Assembly (NCBI GenBank): GCA_002282555.1
Contig: NCJR01000031.1
Location: 1-14,462, forward strand
From: Rhodobacterales bacterium 34-62-10
GTDB lineage: Bacteria > Pseudomonadota > Alphaproteobacteria > Rhodobacterales > Rhodobacteraceae
Reading direction: 5' to 3'
DNA length: 14,462 nt
This document shows, piece after piece, positions 8,308 to 14,462 of the stretch (its first letter is position 1; the number at the start of each line of letters is the position of its first letter). The position numbers and the translations under genes are program-made. The notes below the pieces were generated by a model, which saw only the letters and a list, made by a program, of their open reading frames with translations, ran no database searches and was not told where the DNA came from.

Positions 8308-8356
8308 GCGGTCACCTTTTGAACAGAAGACGTGAAAACAGCGCTAAGTGGACTTA

Positions 8357-8385
8357 ATATTGAGAACGGTTCGCAACTTTGTCAA
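8357..8385 (-). promoter_or_regulatory. Candidate sigma70 promoter of sitABCD
   Basis: On the minus strand a perfect -35 hexamer TTGACA (8385-8380) is followed after 17 nt by CAATAT (8362-8357), a weak -10; TATTAA a few bases further is another possibility. The predicted transcript would start about 45 nt before ATG 8307. The imperfect Fur-family operator (8360-8376) fills the spacer between -35 and -10, and the perfect one lies just upstream of -35, which fits repression when metal is abundant. The position is a prediction from sequence only. Confidence 0.5.
8360..8376. promoter_or_regulatory. Fur-family (Mur-like) operator, imperfect copy
   Basis: TTGAGAACGGTTCGCAA is an 8-1-8 inverted repeat with one mismatched pair (7 of 8 pair). 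Its right arm GTTCGCAA matches the neighbouring perfect site ATTCGCAA in seven of eight bases. It starts 31 bp from that site, about three helical turns, so both would face the same side of the DNA. It overlaps the predicted sitA promoter spacer. Confidence 0.6.
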
Positions 8386-8390
8386 TAAAA

Positions 8391-8407
8391 TTGCGAATTA
8401 TTCGCAA
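8391..8407. promoter_or_regulatory. Fur-family (Mur-like) operator, perfect palindrome
   Basis: TTGCGAATTATTCGCAA is a perfect 8-1-8 palindrome. The architecture and the TGCrAAT-N-ATTyGCA core are those of Fur-superfamily boxes. In alphaproteobacteria the Fur-like protein Mur is the known manganese-responsive repressor of sit/mnt genes, so Mur is the best candidate. It lies 84-100 bp before sitA and about 90 bp before the divergent deoC, so it may affect both. The exact regulator is inferred. Confidence 0.75.
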
Positions 8408-8496
8408 AACAAAACGGCGTGACCTCGATATTTCGGCACGCTTGCCTCTGATCCGGGCGCATGCGACCTTGCCGGGACACCGAAGCAGAGTGTGAC

Positions 8497-9495
8497 ATGC
8501 AGCAGACAAAAACAGCCCCGGCGACGCATCTTCCCCAGACCCTGCCAAAGCAGGACCTGCGCAATCCCGGCATGGACCTTGATATGGAATGGGTCCGCGC
8601 AGTGCAGGCGAATACCTCTGCGATAGAACGGCGCGCCCTCACGCTTGGCACGCGGCGGTCAGTCAAGAAAGATCATCAGGCTGCATGGCTGTTGAAGGCG
8701 ATTACCTGCATTGATCTGACCACACTTGCAGGCGACGACACCGAGGGGCGCGTGGAACGGCTCTGCGCCAAGGCGCGCCAACCCGTACGACCGGACCTAC
8801 TGGCACAACTGGGGATGTCCGACATCACGGTCGGCGCGGTCTGCGTCTATCATGAGATGGTCCCCGCTGCCGTGCGTGCTCTGGAGGGCAGCGGGATACC
8901 TGTCGCCGCCGTATCCACCGGCTTTCCAGCAGGGCTTTCGCCGTTTCATCTGCGGCTGGCCGAGATCGGTGAAAGCGTCAAGGCGGGCGCGGACGAGATC
9001 GACATCGTCATCTCGCGCCGCCACGTCCTGACCGGGAACTGGCAGGCGCTTTACGACGAGATGCGCCAAATGCGCGCCGCCTGCGGGGATGCCCATGTCA
9101 AGGCAATCCTCGCCACGGGCGAGTTGGGCACACTGCGGAATGTGGCGCGCGCCAGCCTTGTCTGCATGATGGCAGGGGCGGATTTCATCAAAACCTCGAC
9201 CGGGAAAGAAAGCGTCAACGCCACCCTGCCCGTAAGCCTTGTGATGACCCGCGCCATTCGCGAGTATCACGAGCGCACCGGCATTCGCATCGGCTATAAA
9301 CCGGCGGGCGGTATTTCCAAGGCCAAGGATGCGTTGGTTTACCTGAGCCTGATGAAAGAGGAACTGGGCGACCGCTGGGTGCAGCCTGACCTGTTCCGTT
9401 TTGGCGCCTCCAGCCTTTTGGGGGATATCGAGCGGCAATTGGAACATCACATCACCGGCGCGTATTCAGCGGCATGGCGGCACCCGCTGGCCTGA
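8497..9495 (+). CDS. deoC: Deoxyribose-phosphate aldolase
   Basis: 332 residues. It cleaves 2-deoxyribose 5-phosphate to acetaldehyde and glyceraldehyde 3-phosphate in nucleoside catabolism. This is the long (about 330-residue) class of DeoC. Catalytic residues are visible: Schiff-base lysine K232 in FIKTSTGK, K268 in GYKPAGGISKAKD and D169 in ADEIDIVISR. Other conserved pieces are CIDLTTLAGDDT and VSTGFPAG. The ATG at 8497 is chosen over the ATG at 8461 because the extra 12 residues (MRPCRD...) have no family look; neither has a strong ribosome site. It diverges from sitA across 189 bp. The ALDH gene follows after 42 bp on the same strand and could oxidise the acetaldehyde made here. Confidence 0.94.
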   Translation: MQQTKTAPATHLPQTLPKQDLRNPGMDLDMEWVRAVQANTSAIERRALTLGTRRSVKKDHQAAWLLKAITCIDLTTLAGDDTEGRVERLCAKARQPVRPDLLAQLGMSDITVGAVCVYHEMVPAAVRALEGSGIPVAAVSTGFPAGLSPFHLRLAEIGESVKAGADEIDIVISRRHVLTGNWQALYDEMRQMRAACGDAHVKAILATGELGTLRNVARASLVCMMAGADFIKTSTGKESVNATLPVSLVMTRAIREYHERTGIRIGYKPAGGISKAKDALVYLSLMKEELGDRWVQPDLFRFGASSLLGDIERQLEHHITGAYSAAWRHPLA

Positions 9496-9537
9496 TGTCA
9501 GGCGGGCGGATTTGAGTATTTGGGGAACGATGAAGGC

Positions 9538-12159
9538 ATGAGCGTCAAGGATATCTTCGACACGATGGACTATGGCACGGCCCCTGAGCAGGCGGCAGAT
9601 GCGCTGGCATGGCTGGTGGATCAGGGAGATCGGTTCGGCCATTTCATCAACGGTGCTTTTACCGTCCCCGGCGATGGGTTTGAGGCGCGCAATCCGGCCA
9701 CGGGCGAGGTGCTGGCCACGCTGAGCCAAGCGACACAGACGGATGTGGATGCGGCAGTAAGTGCGGCACGGCGCGCGCAAGCCAAGTGGGAGGGGCTGGG
9801 AGGGCATGGCCGCGCCCGGCATCTTTATGCGCTGGCGCGGATGGTGCAGAAACATGCGCGGCTGTTTGCGGTGCTGGAGGTGCTGGACAACGGCAAGCCG
9901 ATCCGTGAGGCGCGCGACATCGACATCCCGCTGGTCCACCGGCATTTTTATTTCCACGCGGGTCTGGCGCAGTTGATGGAGACCGAGCAACCAGATCGTC
10001 AGGCATTGGGTGTCTGCGGGCAGATCATCCCGTGGAATTTTCCGCTGCTGATGCTGGCGTGGAAGGTGGCACCGGCGCTGGCGGCAGGCAATACCGTGGT
10101 GCTGAAACCGGCCGAGCAGACATCACTGACAGCGCTGCTGTTTGCCGATATTTGCCGTCAGGTGGGGCTGCCCAAGGGTGTCGTGAACATCGTGACCGGC
10201 GATGGCGCGGTGGGCGAGATGATCGTAGCCCATCCCGGCATCGACAAGATCGCCTTCACCGGATCAACCGAAGTGGGTCGTCGTATCCGACAGGCGACAG
10301 CGGGCAGCGGCAAGGCCCTGACATTGGAGTTAGGGGGCAAATCCCCCTATATCGTGTTCGAGGATGCCGATCTGGATTCGGCTGTCGAAGGCTTGGTGGA
10401 CGCGATCTGGTTCAATCAGGGGCAGGTCTGTTGCGCAGGGTCGCGGCTTCTGGTGCAGGAAGGGGTGGCGGAGCGTTTCCATGCCAAGCTGCGGGCGCGA
10501 ATGGACAAGCTGCGCATCGGCAATCCCTTGGACAAGAGCGTAGACATCGGCGCGATGATCAGCCCCGCGCATCTGGAGCGTGTGCGCACCATGGTGGATG
10601 CCTGCGACAGCGGGCAGATATACCGGAGTGCGGCGGCGCTGCCCGAGGGCGGGTGTTTCTATCCGCCGACGCTGATCACCGGTCTGTCCACCGCATCCCC
10701 GCTGATGCAGGAGGAGATTTTCGGGCCCGTTCTGGTCTCAACCACCTTCCGCACGCCGGTTGAAGCGGTCGATCTGGCCAACAACACCCGTTACGGTCTG
10801 GCGGCGAGTGTCTGGTCCGAAAACCTGAACCTTGCGCTGGACGTGGCACCGAAACTGGCCGCCGGAGTCATCTGGGTAAACGGAAGCAACATGTTTGATG
10901 CTGCCGCGCCTTTTGGCGGGATGCGGGACAGCGGATTTGGCCGCGAAGGAGGCTGGGAAGGACTGAGCGCCTATACCCGGCCACGCGGCAAATCCAGGCC
11001 TCTGCCACGGACAGTACCTTTCGGAGGCAGCAACGGTGACACGATGGACACCAGGATCAACCGCACACCCAAGCTTTTCATCGCGGGCAAGCAGACGCGC
11101 CCCGATGCAGGATACAGCCGCAATGTGCACAACAAGTCAGGTCGGATCCTTGGACAAGTCCCCATGTCCAACCGCAAGGACATCCGCAACGCTGTCGAAG
11201 CGGCTAGGGGCGCGGCGGGGTGGTCCGCAACGACAGGGCACTTGAGGGCGCAGATCCTATATTATATTGCGGAAAATCTGTGCGCCCGGGCCACTGGTTT
11301 CGCCGCAACCCTTGATGCGATGCAAGGCGGCAAGTCGGGCAAAATCGAGGTGGAGGCCGCGATCCGCCGCCTGTTCACCTATGCGGCATGGGCTGACAAA
11401 TACGATGGTCGCATCAAGGGCGTGCCTTTGCGCGGCGTTGCCATGGCCATGCCCACCCCTCTCGGCGTGATTGGAGCGATCTGCCCGGATGAGGCACCGC
11501 TACTGGGCCTAGTATCGCTGATGGCCCCGGCCATGGCGATGGGTAACCGTACGGTTCTTGTGGCATCCGAGGCGTTCCCGCTGGCCGCAACAGACTTCTA
11601 TCAAGTCCTTGAAACGTCAGACGTGCCCGGCGGTGTGGTCAATATCCTGACCGGCAGCCACGCAGACCTTGCCCCCGTGCTGGCGGCCCATGCCGATGTG
11701 GATGCAGTCTGGTGCTTCTCTTCGTCCCCACTGTCCGGCGAGATCGAGGCGGCGAGCACCGGAAACCTCAAGCGGACATGGGTGAATGACGCAATAGCGC
11801 GCGATTTGTTCGGGGTTGCAGGCGACACCAACATATGCGGCCAGACCATTCTTCCAAAGGACAGGCTGGCATCGGCGCGAGCGCGTAGCGCGGGGTCAAT
11901 GCCGTCCGCGCCGCCGATGATCAATGCCAGATCTGCACGTCCTGCGTCGCGCCAGCCAGCCAGTGTTTCCGCGAATTCGGGAGAGGACATCACCGATCCC
12001 CGTTCGTCCAGAGTACAGACCAGCGCGCCACTGGGAATCACACGCTCCAGCAGCGCAGCCTCGGCTGCCATGCCGCCGCCTTTCTTGTCCTCAACCTCGT
12101 GCACCTGCACGGGGCCAAGACCAAGGGCACGCCCGCTGCGTTCAAGCCGGGTAAGATAA
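9538..12159 (+). CDS. Tandem-domain aldehyde dehydrogenase (ALDH16-type), C-terminus lost and replaced by antisense rlmH readthrough
   Basis: NAD-dependent aldehyde oxidation, probably acetaldehyde from DeoC. Residues about 30-490 form a complete ALDH domain with N167 in IIPWNFPL, E264 in LELGGKSPY and catalytic C298 in [27 protein letters not shown] follows. From about residue 503 ([12 protein letters not shown]) a second, partial ALDH domain without a catalytic cysteine runs to [19 protein letters not shown]. This is the ALDH16 architecture, known in bacteria such as Loktanella. True homology ends near residue 761 (base 11820). ALDH16 proteins normally go on about 25-30 residues to an ending like VKNIWVPYGE. 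Here the frame instead runs 112 residues through the antisense of rlmH to a stop at 12159, a low-complexity R/S/P-rich tail. The ATG at 9538 (GGGGA upstream) is preferred to the TTG at 9520. The protein is probably altered or unstable. Confidence 0.9.
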   Translation: MSVKDIFDTMDYGTAPEQAADALAWLVDQGDRFGHFINGAFTVPGDGFEARNPATGEVLATLSQATQTDVDAAVSAARRAQAKWEGLGGHGRARHLYALARMVQKHARLFAVLEVLDNGKPIREARDIDIPLVHRHFYFHAGLAQLMETEQPDRQALGVCGQIIPWNFPLLMLAWKVAPALAAGNTVVLKPAEQTSLTALLFADICRQVGLPKGVVNIVTGDGAVGEMIVAHPGIDKIAFTGSTEVGRRIRQATAGSGKALTLELGGKSPYIVFEDADLDSAVEGLVDAIWFNQGQVCCAGSRLLVQEGVAERFHAKLRARMDKLRIGNPLDKSVDIGAMISPAHLERVRTMVDACDSGQIYRSAAALPEGGCFYPPTLITGLSTASPLMQEEIFGPVLVSTTFRTPVEAVDLANNTRYGLAASVWSENLNLALDVAPKLAAGVIWVNGSNMFDAAAPFGGMRDSGFGREGGWEGLSAYTRPRGKSRPLPRTVPFGGSNGDTMDTRINRTPKLFIAGKQTRPDAGYSRNVHNKSGRILGQVPMSNRKDIRNAVEAARGAAGWSATTGHLRAQILYYIAENLCARATGFAATLDAMQGGKSGKIEVEAAIRRLFTYAAWADKYDGRIKGVPLRGVAMAMPTPLGVIGAICPDEAPLLGLVSLMAPAMAMGNRTVLVASEAFPLAATDFYQVLETSDVPGGVVNILTGSHADLAPVLAAHADVDAVWCFSSSPLSGEIEAASTGNLKRTWVNDAIARDLFGVAGDTNICGQTILPKDRLASARARSAGSMPSAPPMINARSARPASRQPASVSANSGEDITDPRSSRVQTSAPLGITRSSSAASAAMPPPFLSSTSCTCTGPRPRARPLRSSRVR

Positions 12160-12224
12160 TCGTCGATCAAGGTCCGCTCCGGGCCGGTCCGCAACCGGCC
12201 CACGGCGCAAATATGGACCCGCAT
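11601..12224 (-). pseudogene. rlmH: 23S rRNA (pseudouridine1915-N3)-methyltransferase RlmH, C-terminus lost
   Basis: RlmH is a small SPOUT methyltransferase of about 155 residues that makes m3-pseudouridine 1915 in 23S rRNA. Residues 1-133 are normal: [45 protein letters not shown] and [12 protein letters not shown]. Then homology stops at base 11826. The usual end, which carries the last helix of the trefoil knot and a tail like LYRA...PYHRE, is missing. The frame continues 74 residues through the antisense of the ALDH gene to 11601. Loss of the C-terminal knot helix and tail should remove activity, so I call it a probable pseudogene. Its start shares one base with the rsfS stop (TGATG), the usual rsfS-rlmH coupling. 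Confidence 0.85.
11815..11828. other. Deletion or join point between convergent ALDH16 and rlmH genes
   Basis: On the left, plus-strand codons still read as ALDH16 up to about 11820. On the right, minus-strand codons read as RlmH down to 11826. The two genes point at each other and both lack their 3' ends. A single breakpoint here explains both losses. No insertion sequence or long direct repeat is visible at the point. It could be a real deletion or an assembly misjoin. Confidence 0.8.
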
Positions 12225-12601
12225 CAGACTGTCGTGGAGACCGCGGGCTTCGTGGTACCGCTGGGCATCCACATCTTTTCAAGCTGATAAAAATCGCGCA
12301 CTTCTGGGCGGAAGACATGGACGATCACATCGCCCGTATCGATCAGCACCCAATCGCCGGTTTCCTTGCCTTCGATCCGGCTCAGGCGCCCGTAAGTCTG
12401 CTTAAGATCATCTACCAGCTTTTCGGCGATCGCCGACACCTGACGCGACGACCGGCCCGAACAGATTACCATGTAGTCGCCGATGGCCGTCTTGCCGCGC
12501 AGGTCGATCTGCACGATCTCTTCGGCCTTGTCGTCTTCAAGCTGGTTGAGGATATGGGCCAGAAGCTCTTCGCTTGTGACATGTGTCGGGGCGGCGGTCA
12601 T
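12224..12601 (-). CDS. rsfS: Ribosome silencing factor RsfS (RsfA/Iojap family)
   Basis: 125 residues from ATG 12601. RsfS binds ribosomal protein L14 on the 50S subunit and blocks joining with the 30S when nutrients are low. The DUF143/Iojap fold is clear: LEDDKAEEIVQIDLRGKT, IGDYMVICSGRSSRQVSAIA, KETGDWVLIDTGDVIVHVF and FYQLEKMW. An in-frame ATG at 12697 would add 32 residues with no family look and lies right at the predicted transcription start. The 12601 ATG overlaps (ATGA) the stop of an 18-codon ORF that has an AAGGAGG ribosome site, which suggests coupled initiation. The start is therefore uncertain but 12601 is preferred. It is followed by rlmH with a one-base overlap. Confidence 0.93.
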   Translation of the reverse strand: MTAAPTHVTSEELLAHILNQLEDDKAEEIVQIDLRGKTAIGDYMVICSGRSSRQVSAIAEKLVDDLKQTYGRLSRIEGKETGDWVLIDTGDVIVHVFRPEVRDFYQLEKMWMPSGTTKPAVSTTV

Positions 12602-12654
12602 CGTTGCACCGACAGGCGCGGCAGACGCCGCTGCGAAATTGAGTGACAGGACAT
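12598..12654 (-). CDS. Possible 18-residue leader peptide coupled to rsfS
   Basis: A short ORF (MSCHSISQRRLPRLSVQR) with AAGGAGG 3 nt before its ATG. Its stop overlaps the preferred rsfS start as ATGA. It is arginine-rich with no run of one codon that would suggest attenuation. Alternatively the ribosome site serves a non-ATG start (CTG, 8 nt away) in the rsfS frame. No homology is recognised. Confidence 0.35.
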   Translation of the reverse strand: MSCHSISQRRLPRLSVQR

Positions 12655-12703
12655 TGTCCTCCTTGTGGCACGCCGACAGGGCCCCGGCGCTGGGCATGCG
12701 TCA

Positions 12704-12732
12704 AAGATAGCATTGCACGGGGCAAATCTCAA
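12704..12732 (-). promoter_or_regulatory. Candidate sigma70 promoter of rsfS
   Basis: On the minus strand TTGAGA (12732-12727) and TATCTT (12709-12704) are separated by 17 nt, a good match to the housekeeping consensus (5/6 and 4/6). Transcription would begin near 12697. A perfect 13-bp palindrome ATGCGCGGCGCAT (12732-12744) abuts the -35 box and could be an operator. Confidence 0.5.
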
Positions 12733-12877
12733 TGCGCGGCGCATGCCCTCTGCACCCCTGCGCCATCCGAGTCAATCTATTGCAGCTGTGGTTTGTTCCC
12801 GGTGTTCGTCTTTCGGCAGGTGCAAGCCGCCGTCGCGGGCCTTGATAGACTCGGTCAGGCATAGTATCTGCCTCGCC

Positions 12878-12964
12878 ATGACACGGATTTTCGACATGGA
12901 TGACCGCGCGCGCCTGCGTGAACGCTTTTTCGGGGCATCCCTGACGGTGCTGGCCCGCCTATAA
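12878..12964 (+). CDS. Small ORF of 28 codons upstream of leuC, unrecognised
   Basis: MTRIFDMDDRARLRERFFGA... ends in LTVLARL before TAA at 12962-12964, 60 bp before leuC. There is no ribosome site, and the ATG sits just where a transcript from the TTGATA/TATCTG promoter would begin, so translation would have to be leaderless. It has four leucine codons near or in its second half but no leucine run, so a leucine attenuator is not supported. It may be chance. Confidence 0.2.
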   Translation: MTRIFDMDDRARLRERFFGASLTVLARL

Positions 12965-13024
12965 CGGCCTGCGCCTTCTTTTCACGTCTCACCAGCCAGA
13001 ACACCAGCCAAAGGGAGAGGACCG

Positions 13025-14428
13025 ATGTCCCCCAAAACGCTTTATGACAAGATCTGGGATGCCCATGTCGCGCATGAATCCGACGATGGCACCTGCCTTC
13101 TGTACATCGACCGCCACCTTGTGCACGAAGTAACCAGCCCGCAAGCCTTTGAAGGGCTGCGCATGGCGGGGCGCAAGGTGCATGCCCCTGACAAGACGAT
13201 TGCCGTGCCGGATCACAACGTGCCCACCACGCTGGACCGCGCCAAGGGGATCGAGAACGAAGAAAGCCGTATTCAGGTCGAAGCCTTGGACAAGAACGCC
13301 AAGGATTTCGGAATTCACTATTACCCGGTGTCCGACATCCGTCAGGGCATCGTGCATATCGTCGGCCCCGAACAGGGGTGGACCCTGCCCGGCATGACCG
13401 TGGTGTGTGGCGACAGCCATACCGCGACCCATGGTGCCTTTGGTGCGCTGGCCCACGGGATCGGCACGTCGGAGGTCGAGCATGTGCTGGCCACGCAGAC
13501 GCTGATCCAGCAGAAATCCAAGAACATGAAGGTCGAGATCACGGGCAAGCTGCGCCCCGGTGTGACCGCGAAGGACATCACCCTGTCGGTGATCGGCAAG
13601 ACCGGCACCGCAGGCGGCACGGGTTATGTGATCGAATATTGTGGCGAGGCGATCCGCGATCTGTCCATGGAAGGGCGGATGACCGTCTGCAACATGGCGA
13701 TCGAGGGCGGCGCTCGCGCCGGCCTGATCGCGCCGGATGAGAAGACCTTTGCCTATGTCATGGGTCGCCCGCATGCGCCGAAAGGCGCGCAGTGGGAGGC
13801 GGCGCTGGCGTGGTGGAAGACGCCCTATTCCGATGATGATGCGCATTGGGACAAGGTCGTGACCATCGCGGGTGAAGAGATCGCCCCGGTCGTCACTTGG
13901 GGCACCAGCCCCGAGGATGTGTTGCCGATCACCGGCAAAGTTCCTGCGCCCGAGGATTTCAAGGGCGGCAAGGTCGAAGCGGCCAAACGCTCATTGGAAT
14001 ATATGGGGCTGGAACCCGGCACGCCGCTGAACCAGATCAAGATCGACACGGTTTTCATCGGATCTTGCACCAATGGCCGGATCGAGGATCTGCGCGCTGC
14101 CGCCGCTATCCTCAAGGGCAAGAAGATCAAGGACGGGATGCGCGCGATGGTCGTGCCCGGTTCAGGACTGGTGCGCGCACAGGCCGAAGAGGAAGGTCTG
14201 GCACAGATCTTCATCGACGCTGGGTTTGAGTGGCGTCTGGCTGGCTGCTCGATGTGTCTGGCGATGAACCCCGACCAGTTGAGCCCCGGGGAACGTTGCG
14301 CGGCCACCAGCAACCGCAATTTCGAGGGTCGTCAGGGCCGTGGAGGTCGCACCCATTTGATGAGCCCCGCCATGGCCGCCGCCGCCGCCGTCACCGGTCA
14401 TCTGACCGATGTGCGCGAATTGATGTGA
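13025..14428 (+). CDS. leuC: 3-isopropylmalate dehydratase large subunit
   Basis: 467 residues, complete. With LeuD it isomerises 2-isopropylmalate to 3-isopropylmalate in leucine synthesis, using a [4Fe-4S] cluster in the cytoplasm. The aconitase fold is intact: [29 protein letters not shown] and [10 protein letters not shown]. The three cluster cysteines C348 ([11 protein letters not shown]), C408 and C411 ([11 protein letters not shown]) are at the family positions. The end [20 protein letters not shown] is typical. The start at 13025 has GGGAGAGGA just upstream. A terminator follows 18 bp after the stop, so any leuD lies further right, outside this window or in a separate unit. Confidence 0.97.
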   Translation: MSPKTLYDKIWDAHVAHESDDGTCLLYIDRHLVHEVTSPQAFEGLRMAGRKVHAPDKTIAVPDHNVPTTLDRAKGIENEESRIQVEALDKNAKDFGIHYYPVSDIRQGIVHIVGPEQGWTLPGMTVVCGDSHTATHGAFGALAHGIGTSEVEHVLATQTLIQQKSKNMKVEITGKLRPGVTAKDITLSVIGKTGTAGGTGYVIEYCGEAIRDLSMEGRMTVCNMAIEGGARAGLIAPDEKTFAYVMGRPHAPKGAQWEAALAWWKTPYSDDDAHWDKVVTIAGEEIAPVVTWGTSPEDVLPITGKVPAPEDFKGGKVEAAKRSLEYMGLEPGTPLNQIKIDTVFIGSCTNGRIEDLRAAAAILKGKKIKDGMRAMVVPGSGLVRAQAEEEGLAQIFIDAGFEWRLAGCSMCLAMNPDQLSPGERCAATSNRNFEGRQGRGGRTHLMSPAMAAAAAVTGHLTDVRELM

Positions 14429-14446
14429 TCAGGATAGCCGCTCATC

Positions 14447-14460
14447 AGCCCTTGCGGGCT
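14447..14460 (+). terminator. Rho-independent terminator after leuC, truncated by window edge
   Basis: AGCCC-TTGC-GGGCT forms a perfect 5-bp GC-rich stem with a 4-nt loop, 18 bp after the leuC stop. Only TC of the following tract is inside the window, so the T-run cannot be confirmed. Confidence 0.6.
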
Positions 14461-14462
14461 TC

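Larger units (their letters stand above)
12655..13024. other. Divergent rsfS / leuC intergenic region
   Basis: This stretch separates the rsfS leader from leuC. It contains the rsfS promoter, the palindrome at 12732-12744, and a weak plus-strand leuC promoter candidate TTGATA (12842-12847) / 17 nt / TATCTG (12865-12870). It also holds a small ORF at 12878-12964. No tRNA, riboswitch or terminator is evident. Confidence 0.45.

Noticed and set aside
7279..8322. 347-codon plus-strand ORF opposite sitA
   Set aside because: Antisense shadow of sitA in GC-rich DNA. SitA has a signal peptide, metal ligands and a ribosome site; the shadow has none.
11601..11825. The C-terminal 74 residues of the rlmH frame as a new RlmH extension
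   Set aside because: It is the antisense of well-conserved ALDH16 codons and shares nothing with RlmH ends.
11827..12159. The 112-residue C-terminal tail of the ALDH reading frame as a novel domain
   Set aside because: It is the exact antisense of clear rlmH codons and is low-complexity R/S/P-rich sequence, so it is readthrough past a breakpoint and not a domain.
12878..12964. Leucine attenuator peptide before leuC
   Set aside because: There is no run of leucine codons and no convincing alternative hairpins or T-tract between it and leuC.
12989..13846. 285-codon minus-strand ORF opposite leuC
   Set aside because: Shadow of leuC, which has all its cluster cysteines and a good ribosome site.

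Overview
The window looks like chromosomal DNA from a marine alphaproteobacterium of the Rhodobacterales (Roseobacter group). This is inferred from the GC-rich codon use and from proteins that read like Roseobacter-group versions of their families: DeoC, a two-domain ALDH16-type aldehyde dehydrogenase, SitABCD, and RsfS-RlmH. It is not proven by any search. I see no insertion sequence, integrase, CRISPR array, tRNA or rRNA gene.

Layout. (1) 1-1524, minus strand: a universal stress protein followed by the first 356 codons of a sodium:alanine (AGCS) symporter that runs off the left edge. (2) 1858-4380, plus strand: a SulP anion transporter with a STAS domain, then a shortened relative of 2-dehydro-3-deoxygalactonokinase that lacks the kinase motifs. 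(3) 8307-4394, minus strand: a tightly packed sitABCD-type manganese ABC transporter operon (binding protein, ATPase, two permeases). Its promoter carries two Fur-family (Mur-like) operators. (4) 8497 to about 11820, plus strand: deoC and an ALDH16-type aldehyde dehydrogenase, a plausible deoxyribose-phosphate to acetaldehyde to acetate route. (5) 12732-11601, minus strand: promoter, a possible leader ORF, rsfS and rlmH. (6) 13025-14428, plus strand: leuC of leucine synthesis, followed by the start of a terminator.

The most unusual point is at about 11815-11828. The convergent ALDH16 and rlmH genes are both cut off there and joined end to end. Each reading frame then continues through the antisense of the other, creating a 559-bp overlap of long ORFs that is not biological design. 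It is best explained by a deletion (or assembly join) that removed the last ~25-30 codons of the dehydrogenase, the last ~22 codons of rlmH and whatever lay between. Other points worth attention are the paired Mur-like operators with one copy inside the sitA promoter spacer, a DtxR-like C-terminal extension on one manganese permease, the degenerate DgoK-like protein, and a short coupled ORF before rsfS. I found no clearly new multi-gene system; most of the window is ordinary housekeeping and transport.
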